Assembly (NCBI GenBank): GCA_021801615.1
Contig: JAJYXS010000069.1
Coordinates: forward strand, 1 to 18,825
DNA: 18,825 nucleotides
From: Actinomycetes bacterium
GTDB taxonomy: Bacteria > Actinomycetota > Acidimicrobiia > Acidimicrobiales > RAAP-2
Direction of reading: 5' to 3'
Numbering within the stretch: the stretch's first letter is position 1; every line of letters begins with the position of its first letter. The translations under genes were made by a program, and so were the position numbers. A model generated the notes under the pieces. It was given only the letters and a program-made list of their open reading frames with translations, was not told the DNA's origin and searched no databases. Below, in pieces: positions 12,665-18,398 of the stretch.

Positions 12665-14290
12665 TCAGAAGTCCTCCATGCCGCCCCCGCCGCCGGGCAT
12701 GGCGGGAGCCTTCTCCTCCGGCTTGTCGACGATGACCGCCTCGGTCGTGAGGAACAGCCCTGCGATCGAGGCGGCGTTCTGCAACGCCGAGCGGGTCACC
12801 TTCGCCGCGTCGATGACGCCGGCGGCGAAGAGGTCGCCGTACACGCCGGTGGCCGCGTTCAACCCCTCGGCGCCCTTCAGGCTCCGCACCTTCTCGACGA
12901 CGACGCCGCCCTCGAGGCCCGCGTTGACCGCGATCTGCTTCAGCGGCTCCTCCACCGCCCGTGCGACGATGCGCGCACCGGTAGCCTCGTCGCCTTCGAG
13001 CTTGTCGGCCCGCTCTGCGATCGCGCTCTGCGCACGGAGCAGCGCGACACCGCCCCCTGGCACGACACCCTCTTCGATCGCGGCCTTCGTCGTGGAGACC
13101 GCGTCCTCGATGCGGTGCTTCTTCTCCTTCAGCTCGACCTCGGTGGCCGCGCCGACCTTGATCACCGCGACACCGCCCGACAGCTTGGCGAGCCGCTCCT
13201 GGAGCTTCTCGCGGTCGTAGTCGGAGTCCGTGTTCTCGATCTCGGCCTTGATCTGGTTGATCCGGCCCTTGATGTCGGCCTCTGAGCCCGCGCCCTCCAC
13301 GATGGTGGTCTCGTCCTTCGTCACGACGACCTTCCGTGCGCGCCCGAGCAGGTCGATGCCCACGTTCTCCAGCTTCAGGCCCACCTCCTCGGTGACCACC
13401 TGGCCGCCGGTGAGGATCGCCATGTCCTGGAGCATCGCCTTGCGGCGCTCGCCGAAGCCGGGAGCCTTCACCGCGGCGCTCTTGAACGTGCCGCGGATCT
13501 TGTTCACGACGAGGGTCGCGAGGGCTTCGCCCTCGACGTCCTCGGCGATGATCACGAGCGGCTTGCCGCTCTGCATCACCTTCTCGAGCACGGGCAGGAG
13601 GTCACGCACCGCCGAGATCTTCGAGCCGACGAGCAGCACGTACGCGTCCTCCAAGACGGCCTCCATACGCTCGGGGTCGGTCACGAAGTACGGGGAGATG
13701 TAGCCCTTGTCGAAGCGCATGCCCTCCACGAGGTCCATCTCCATCCCGAAGGTCTGGGACTCCTCGACGGTGATCACGCCGTCCTTGCCGACCTTGTCGA
13801 TGGCCTCGGCGATCATCTCGCCGATCTCGGTGTCCGCCGCCGAGATCGCGGCGACCTGGGAGATCTGGCTCTTGGACTCGGTCTCCTTGGCGATGCCGCG
13901 GATCGCGGACACCGCCTCCTCGACGCCCGCCTCGATGCCCTTCTTGAGGGACATCGGGTTCGCGCCCGCGGCGACGTTGCGCAGCCCCTCGCGCACCATC
14001 GCCCAGGCGAGCACCGTCGCAGTGGTGGTGCCGTCGCCGGCGACGTCGTCGGTCTTCTTCGCCACCTCCTTCACGAGCTCCGCCCCGATCTTCTCGTAGG
14101 GGTCCTCGAGCTCGATCTCCTTGGCGATCGAGACGCCGTCGTTGGTGATGGTGGGGGCCCCCCACTTCTTGTCGAGCACGACGTTGCGACCCTTGGGGCC
14201 AAGGGTCACCCGTACGGCGTCGGCCAGCTTGTTCATGCCGGTCTCGAGCTTCCGCCGGGCGTCTTCGTCGAAGGCGATCAGCTTGGGCAT
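12665..14290 (-). CDS. groL: 60-kDa chaperonin GroEL
   Basis: The 541-residue ATP-dependent chaperonin folds proteins in the cytoplasm together with GroES. Clear hallmarks are LGPKGRNVVLDKKWGAP near residue 30, the ATP-site DGTTTATVLAWA, GFGERRKAMLQDMAILTGG, EGVVPGGGVALLRA and the Gly/Met-rich end MPGGGGGMEDF. The tail has only one Met after the Gly run and no GGM repeats. ATG at 14290 has GGAGG about 10 nt upstream. No groES lies next to it. A CIRCE operator and a -10 element precede it and a strong terminator follows, so it is a single-gene heat-shock unit controlled by HrcA. Confidence 0.98.
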   Translation of the reverse strand: MPKLIAFDEDARRKLETGMNKLADAVRVTLGPKGRNVVLDKKWGAPTITNDGVSIAKEIELEDPYEKIGAELVKEVAKKTDDVAGDGTTTATVLAWAMVREGLRNVAAGANPMSLKKGIEAGVEEAVSAIRGIAKETESKSQISQVAAISAADTEIGEMIAEAIDKVGKDGVITVEESQTFGMEMDLVEGMRFDKGYISPYFVTDPERMEAVLEDAYVLLVGSKISAVRDLLPVLEKVMQSGKPLVIIAEDVEGEALATLVVNKIRGTFKSAAVKAPGFGERRKAMLQDMAILTGGQVVTEEVGLKLENVGIDLLGRARKVVVTKDETTIVEGAGSEADIKGRINQIKAEIENTDSDYDREKLQERLAKLSGGVAVIKVGAATEVELKEKKHRIEDAVSTTKAAIEEGVVPGGGVALLRAQSAIAERADKLEGDEATGARIVARAVEEPLKQIAVNAGLEGGVVVEKVRSLKGAEGLNAATGVYGDLFAAGVIDAAKVTRSALQNAASIAGLFLTTEAVIVDKPEEKAPAMPGGGGGMEDF

Positions 14291-14354
14291 GTGGTCGTGT
14301 CCTCCGTGTCGATGGTGATCTTGCGATCGTTGGTCCTGTCCGTTCCAGCCGGAC

Positions 14355-14360
14355 ACCTTA
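14355..14360 (-). promoter_or_regulatory. -10 element (TAAGGT) of groL
   Basis: TAAGGT fits TANNNT and lies just downstream of the CIRCE element, which would cover the -35 region. The start site would give a leader of about 58 nt containing the Shine-Dalgarno. Confidence 0.5.
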
Positions 14361-14366
14361 GCAGAA

Positions 14367-14399
14367 CTGTTGGCACTCGCGCTCGTCGAGTGCCAACAG
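14367..14399. promoter_or_regulatory. CIRCE operator for HrcA upstream of groL
   Basis: TTGGCACTC-N9-GAGTGCCAA (14370-14396) matches the CIRCE consensus TTAGCACTC-N9-GAGTGCTAA with one symmetric change in each arm. The symmetry extends to 12 bp per arm (CTGTTGGCACTC / GAGTGCCAACAG). HrcA repressor binding here would block groL transcription until heat shock. Confidence 0.95.
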
Positions 14400-14442
14400 C
14401 AAACCACGTCGGCACGGAGGCGTCAACCGGTTCTCCCCTCGC

Positions 14443-14715
14443 CTAGGCACCCCCCGCCACCGCCGGCACGATCGACACGGTCTGTGTCGGTGCGACCGGG
14501 GTCTCGAGGCCGGATGCGAAGCGTATGTCCTCGTCGGCGACGAAGACGTTCACGAAGCGCCGCAGCGCGCCGTCTCCGTCGAAGAGCCGCTCGGCGAGGC
14601 CGGGGTACAGCTCGTCGAGGGCCCTCAGCGCCTCGCCGACGGTGGTCGCCTCCACGGGCACCTCGCCGGCTCCGCCGGTCAGCTGGCGCAGCTGGGTGGG
14701 GACACGGACGATCAC
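14443..14715 (-). CDS. Ubiquitin-like sulfur carrier protein (MoaD/ThiS/HcyS type) ending in Gly-Gly-Ala
   Basis: A 90-residue beta-grasp protein of the MoaD/ThiS superfamily, whose C-terminal glycine is activated as an acyl-adenylate and converted to a thiocarboxylate that donates sulfur. Family signs are TVGEALRALDELYPGLAERL (25-44), FVNVFVADEDIRF (54-66), and the conserved end VSIVPAVAGGA. The sequence ends in GGA, one Ala beyond the usual GG, so a peptidase would have to remove the Ala first, as known for HcyS-Ala. The GTG at 14715 overlaps the stop of the PLP-enzyme gene in GTGA, so the two are coupled; a GTG at 14721 is an alternative. No molybdopterin or thiamin genes are near. Confidence 0.88.
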   Translation of the reverse strand: MIVRVPTQLRQLTGGAGEVPVEATTVGEALRALDELYPGLAERLFDGDGALRRFVNVFVADEDIRFASGLETPVAPTQTVSIVPAVAGGA

Positions 14716-15968
14716 CGGCACGTCAGCACCGGCTCCACGGCCGTCTCGAAGGCCTCGAGGCTCGGCTCCACGGTCACGCCCGGACCCGCCAGCGCACCGA
14801 GCGTCTCCACCGTCTTCAGCCCGTGCCCGGACACGATCGCCACGACGCGCTCGTCCCGCCGCACCACCCCCGCCGCCGCCAGCTTGGCGAGCGTGGCGAT
14901 GGTGACGCCGCCGGCCGTCTCGGCGAAGATCCCCTCGGTGCGTGCGAGCAGCCCGATGGCGTCGAGGATCTCGTCGTCGCCGACCGAGCCGACCGCTCCC
15001 CCGGAACGGCGCACGGCCTGGAGCGCGTAGTAGCCGTCGGCCGGGTCGCCAATGGCGAGGGACTTCGCGATCGTGGAGGGTCGGACCGGCCTGACGTCGT
15101 CGGACCCCTCGTCGAACGCCTTCGCGACGGGCGCGCACCCGGCTGCCTGGGCGCCCGAGACCCGCACGGCGGCGCCCTCCTCGGCGGGCAACAGCCCGAC
15201 CGCGCTCAGCTCCCGGAAGCCCTTCGCGACCTTGGTCAGCTGGCTGCCGGAGGCGACGGGGACGACCACGTGGTCAGGCGCTCGCCACCCGAGCTGCTCT
15301 GCGATCTCGAACGCGAGGGTCTTCGAACCCTCGGCGTAGTAGGCACGCAGGTTCACGTTGGCGAAGGCCCAGGACTCGTGCTCGGCGGCCAGCTCGGCGC
15401 AGAGCCGGTTCACCTGGTCGTAGCTGCCGTCGACCGCGACCACCGTGCCGCCGTAGATCGCGGCCATGGCGATCTTCGCCCGCTCCAGGTCCTTCGGCAC
15501 GAGCACGACCGACGTCATCCCCGCACGAGCCGCATGCGCCGCGACCGAGGCCGCGAGGTTCCCGGTCGACGCGCAGGCGGCCACCTTGAACCCGAGCTGG
15601 CGGGCCTTCGTGAGCGCCACGGACACGACCCGGTCCTTGAACGACCCCGTCGGGTTGGCCGTGTCGTCCTTCAGCCAGAGCTCGCCGAGGCCGAGCTCTG
15701 CCGCGAGGCGATCCGCTCGCACGAGGGGGGTCCAGCCGGCCCCGAGCTCGACTGGGCGCACGTCGTCGACGGGCAGGAGCGCCCGGTAGCGCCACATCGT
15801 GCGTGGGCCCGCCGCGATCTCCTCCCGGCGGAGCCTCGCAGCGACCGCCTCGTAGTCGTAGGCGACCTCGAGCGGGCCGAAGCAGAAGTCGCAGGCGTGC
15901 AACGCCTCGAGGGGGAAGGTCCGGCCGCACTCGCGGCAGGTCAGTGCGGTCGCAGTCACGGGTTCCAC
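14712..15968 (-). CDS. thrC: Threonine synthase-like PLP enzyme; candidate homocysteine synthase
   Basis: A 418-residue fold-type II PLP enzyme of the threonine synthase family, which acts on O-phosphohomoserine. The N-terminus carries a zinc ribbon (Cys11, Cys14, Cys26, Cys29), followed by MWRYRALLPV, WLKDDTANPTGSFKDRVV with the PLP lysine Lys111, CASTGNLAASVAAHAARAG, NVNLRAYYAEGSKTLAFEIA, VPVASGSQLTKVAKG and FAETAGGVTIATL. The STGNLAAS and ASGSQL loops differ from the STGNTSAS and GNAGNI types I know from classical threonine synthases. GTG at 15968 is chosen because AGGAGG lies 5 nt upstream; the open frame further upstream runs through a riboswitch and should not be annotated as protein. 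The SAM riboswitch and the coupled sulfur carrier argue for a role in homocysteine/methionine synthesis. Confidence 0.85.
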   Translation of the reverse strand: MEPVTATALTCRECGRTFPLEALHACDFCFGPLEVAYDYEAVAARLRREEIAAGPRTMWRYRALLPVDDVRPVELGAGWTPLVRADRLAAELGLGELWLKDDTANPTGSFKDRVVSVALTKARQLGFKVAACASTGNLAASVAAHAARAGMTSVVLVPKDLERAKIAMAAIYGGTVVAVDGSYDQVNRLCAELAAEHESWAFANVNLRAYYAEGSKTLAFEIAEQLGWRAPDHVVVPVASGSQLTKVAKGFRELSAVGLLPAEEGAAVRVSGAQAAGCAPVAKAFDEGSDDVRPVRPSTIAKSLAIGDPADGYYALQAVRRSGGAVGSVGDDEILDAIGLLARTEGIFAETAGGVTIATLAKLAAAGVVRRDERVVAIVSGHGLKTVETLGALAGPGVTVEPSLEAFETAVEPVLTCR

Positions 15969-15977
15969 GTGCGCCTC

Positions 15978-16063
15978 CTCATCGGTCGGGCATTGGCACC
16001 TGGCGCGCTGTGCGCTGGTTGCCGCGGCGTCGACGGGCCCGTCCCTCAGCCGCTCTTGATAAG
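15978..16063 (-). promoter_or_regulatory. SAM riboswitch (S-box superfamily, P4-less, SAM-I or SAM-I/IV variant)
   Basis: The minus-strand RNA carries the SAM-I core in order: CUUAUCAAGAG at the 5' side of P1, the P2 arms GCGGC (16053-16049) and GCCGC (16028-16024) around UGAGGGA, then GGCAACC (16023-16017), a GC-rich P3, AGGUGCCAAU, and the 3' side of P1 GAUGAG (15983-15978). P1 pairs CUUAUC with GAUGAG (one G-U). The P2 loop CGGGC (16041-16037) is complementary to GCCCG (15991-15987) in J3/4, the known pseudoknot position. Only ACC separates the pseudoknot from P1, so P4 is missing. The Shine-Dalgarno AGGAGG overlaps the end of P1, so SAM binding would block translation initiation of the PLP enzyme. 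Confidence 0.9.
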
Positions 16064-16071
16064 TGACGGCC

Positions 16072-16101
16072 ATGATGCCCCTCGACGCCGTCCGCGCGCA
16101 A
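16072..16101 (-). promoter_or_regulatory. Candidate promoter of the riboswitch-thrC-sulfur carrier operon
   Basis: CATCAT (minus, 16077-16072) with TTGCGC (16101-16096) 18 bp upstream makes a plausible -10/-35 pair. Transcription would start near 16065, almost exactly where the riboswitch P1 begins. Confidence 0.4.
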
Positions 16102-16151
16102 GTCGGGCCGCCACCAGCGCGCGTGCCTCGAAGATCGACGATGATCGCGGC

Positions 16152-16946
16152 GTGGGCCACGATCCCGTGCAAACGTTCTCCCGGGACGCCTTCCCGCTCG
16201 ACGTCGTCTTGGCGGCCAAGCGCGGACGGACCGTGTCGGTCTGCATCCCCGCCCACAACGAAGCCCCGACCGTCGCGCTCGTCCTCGCCGCCGTCCGAGC
16301 CCACCGACGAGCGCATGGTGGCTCCGGGCTCGTGGACGAGGTGCTCGTCGTCGACGACGGCTCGACCGACACGACCGCACAGGAGGCGGCGGCCGCAGGC
16401 GCACGGGTGGTGCGCCTCCCCGAACGGGTCGGCAAGGGCGGGGCCATGCGGGCGGCGCTCGAGGCCGCCTCGGGCGAGGTCCTCGTGTTCCTCGACGCCG
16501 ACGTCGAGAACACGACCGCGGCGTTCGTCACGAGCCTGCTCGGCCCGCTGCTCACGGCCCCCGGTGAGTTCGCGCTGGTGAAGGGGTACTACGAGCGCCC
16601 GATCGGCGGCTTCCCGACGGGTGGCGGCCGGGTGACCGAGCTCGTCGCGCGCCCGGTCCTGGAGGTGCTCTTCCCCGAGCTCCCCGAGCTCAAGGAGGTG
16701 CGCCAGCCGCTCGCCGGTGAGACCGCCGCGCCACGTTGGGTGCTCGAGAAGGTGGAGCTCGCCCCTGGCTACGGCGTGGAGATCGGCCTCCTCGTCGACG
16801 TCGTGGCCCGCTTCGGCGCGCGCGCGGTGGCCCAGGTCGACCTGGGGACCCGCGTGCACCGGAACCGCTCTCTCGAGGAGCTGCGCCCGCAGGCGGCCGA
16901 GGTGCTGCGCGCAGCCTTGGAGCGCTCCGACAGACCGGCCCGGTAG
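16152..16946 (+). CDS. gpgS: Glucosyl-3-phosphoglycerate synthase-like glycosyltransferase (GT81)
   Basis: GpgS transfers glucose from a nucleotide sugar to 3-phosphoglycerate, giving the precursor of glucosylglycerate and, in mycobacteria, of methylglucose lipopolysaccharide. The 264-residue protein has the GT-A layout of the family: VSVCIPAHNEAPTVAL (28-43), VVDDGSTDTT (66-75), GKGGAMRAAL, the metal-binding FLDADVEN (113-120), LVKGYYERP, TGGGRVTELVARPVLEVLFP (156-175), RQPLAGE, GYGVEIGLLVDVV (206-218) and VDLGTRVHRNRSL with the metal-ligand His236. The start is uncertain: GTG at 16152 or 16167; no ATG fits. It is divergent from the SAM-riboswitch operon. A different nucleotide-sugar acceptor cannot be excluded. 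Confidence 0.87.
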   Translation: MGHDPVQTFSRDAFPLDVVLAAKRGRTVSVCIPAHNEAPTVALVLAAVRAHRRAHGGSGLVDEVLVVDDGSTDTTAQEAAAAGARVVRLPERVGKGGAMRAALEAASGEVLVFLDADVENTTAAFVTSLLGPLLTAPGEFALVKGYYERPIGGFPTGGGRVTELVARPVLEVLFPELPELKEVRQPLAGETAAPRWVLEKVELAPGYGVEIGLLVDVVARFGARAVAQVDLGTRVHRNRSLEELRPQAAEVLRAALERSDRPAR

Positions 16947-16949
16947 CGT
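16944..16949 (+). promoter_or_regulatory. -10 element (TAGCGT) of the GT20 gene, overlapping the gpgS stop
   Basis: TAGCGT lies exactly 7 nt before the ATG at 16957, the leaderless spacing, and its TAG is the gpgS stop codon. The same hexamer at the same distance precedes the Nudix gene. It implies that the GT20 enzyme can be transcribed without gpgS. Confidence 0.45.
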
Positions 16950-16956
16950 CGTCGCG

Positions 16957-18372
16957 ATGCAGGACGCGATGCAGGACGTCGTCGTCGTCTCGAACCGAGG
17001 GCCGCTCTCCTTTGCGGCTGGCGGCGACGGCGAGCCGGTGCGTGCCGGCACCGGAGGGGGTCTGGCAGCGACCCTGCACCCGCTGCTCGTCGGGACCGGC
17101 GCGACCTGGGTCGCGGCTGCGATGAGCGACGCCGACCGCAGGGCGGCGGCCCTCGGGCTCATGCAGGACGAGGGGCTCCGGATCGTGACCGTCGAGCCCG
17201 ACCCCGCTGCCTACCACATGGCCTACAACGTCGTGTCGAACGCGACGCTGTGGTTCTGCCACCACCATCTGTGGGACCTGGCGCGCCGGCCGCGCCTCGA
17301 CCGGCGTTGGCACGAGGCGTGGGACGCGTACCGCGACGTGAACCGCGCCTTCGCCGAGCAGGTCGCCGAGCACGCGCCCCACGGCGCACGCGTGCTCGTG
17401 CAGGACTATCACCTGTCCCTGGTCGCTGGCATGCTCGCCGGAAGGCGCCCGGACCTGAGGACCACGCACTTCTCCCACACGCCGTTCGCCGACCCGGGGA
17501 TCCTGCGCGCCCTGCCGTCCAGCGCGGCGGGCGAGCTCCTGGCGGGGATGGCGGGGTCCGGTGCCTGCGGCTTCCACACCCGGAGGTGGGAGGCGAGCTT
17601 CCGGGGGGCGTTCTCGGACCCGACGCTGCTCTCGGACGCCGGCGTTCCCGGCGCCCCCCCGACGTACGTCGCGCCGCTCGGCCCGCACCCGGGGTCCCTC
17701 GAGGCCGAGGTCGCCTCGGACGCGGTCGTCCGGGCGCGCCGGCTGATCGAGGAGCAGGCCGGCGGGCGGCGGCTCGTCGTGCGCGTCGACCGGGTGGAGC
17801 TGTCGAAGAACATCCTGCGAGGGCTGTGGGCCTTCGACGAGCTGCTCGAGACGCGCCCGCGCTGGAGGGACCGGGTCACCATGCTCACGCTGGCCTACCC
17901 CTCGCGCGAAGCGCTCGCCGAGTACCTCGCCTACCGCAGCGAGGTGGAGCACACGGTCGAGCGCCTGAACGAGCGATGGGGCACTGCGGACTGGCTCCCC
18001 GTCGCGCTCAGCGTCGCCGACGACCGGGCCCGCTCGATGGCCGCGCTCAGCGCCTACGACGTCCTCCTCGTGAACCCCGTGCGCGACGGGCTGAACCTCG
18101 TGGCGAAGGAAGGGCCCCTCGTGAACCGCGTCCACGGCGTGCTCGTGCTGTCCAAGGAGGCGGGCGCCTGGGAGGAGCTCGCCCCGGCAGCCGTCGGCGT
18201 GAACCCCTTCGACGTCACCGAGACTGCCGCAGCCCTCGACGCCGCGCTCTCGATGGACGGACCCGAGCGAGCGACGCGCGCCGCGGCGCTGAGGGAGATC
18301 GTCCTCTCCCAGACCGCTGCGGACTGGCTGGACCGCCAGCTCCAGGTCGCCGCAGGCGTCCGGGCCGGCTGA
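16957..18372 (+). CDS. otsA: Trehalose-6-phosphate synthase-like glycosyltransferase (GT20)
   Basis: GT20 enzymes transfer a glucosyl group from a nucleotide sugar to glucose-6-phosphate or a similar phosphorylated acceptor. The 471-residue protein keeps the OtsA residues: VVVVSNRGPL with Arg14, the GTGGGL loop (31-36), WVAAA with Trp51, YNVVSNATLWFCHHHLW (90-106), VQDYHL with Asp150, HFSHTPF with His174, the donor-phosphate Arg279 and Lys284 in RVDRVELSKN, and LVNPVRDGLNLVAKE with Asp377. The region around Lys284 (ELSKN instead of DYSKG) marks a branch apart from E. coli OtsA, so an acceptor other than glucose-6-phosphate (glycerol-3-phosphate, or a VldE-like reaction) is possible. The convergent otsB favours trehalose. 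ATG at 16957 follows the gpgS stop by 10 nt. Confidence 0.85.
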   Translation: MQDAMQDVVVVSNRGPLSFAAGGDGEPVRAGTGGGLAATLHPLLVGTGATWVAAAMSDADRRAAALGLMQDEGLRIVTVEPDPAAYHMAYNVVSNATLWFCHHHLWDLARRPRLDRRWHEAWDAYRDVNRAFAEQVAEHAPHGARVLVQDYHLSLVAGMLAGRRPDLRTTHFSHTPFADPGILRALPSSAAGELLAGMAGSGACGFHTRRWEASFRGAFSDPTLLSDAGVPGAPPTYVAPLGPHPGSLEAEVASDAVVRARRLIEEQAGGRRLVVRVDRVELSKNILRGLWAFDELLETRPRWRDRVTMLTLAYPSREALAEYLAYRSEVEHTVERLNERWGTADWLPVALSVADDRARSMAALSAYDVLLVNPVRDGLNLVAKEGPLVNRVHGVLVLSKEAGAWEELAPAAVGVNPFDVTETAAALDAALSMDGPERATRAAALREIVLSQTAADWLDRQLQVAAGVRAG

Positions 18373-18383
18373 ACCACCGAGGA

Positions 18384-18397
18384 CGGCGCGACCGCCG
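18384..18397. terminator. Short hairpin between convergent GT20 and otsB genes
   Basis: CGGCG-CGAC-CGCCG gives a 5-bp stem with a 4-nt loop in the 26-bp gap. There is no T-tract. It may be a weak shared terminator or chance. Confidence 0.3.
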
Positions 18398-18398
18398 G

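Noticed and set aside
14400..14442. Terminator between the sulfur carrier gene and groL
   Set aside because: Only a weak 5-bp AGGCG/CGCCT pairing with a long loop is visible, too poor to annotate.
15969..16070. N-terminal extension of the threonine-synthase-like protein (open frame with an ATG at 16074)
   Set aside because: The open frame upstream of GTG 15968 runs through the SAM riboswitch, and AGGAGG sits 5 nt before that GTG. The extension is RNA, not protein.
14370..16150. A long plus-strand open frame leading into gpgS
   Set aside because: It is antisense to the sulfur carrier and PLP-enzyme genes; only the part after about 16152 has conserved sequence.
16690..18135. A 481-codon minus-strand frame opposite the GT20 gene
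   Set aside because: Composition is Arg/Gly/Pro-rich with no family motifs, whereas the plus strand encodes all GT20 catalytic residues.
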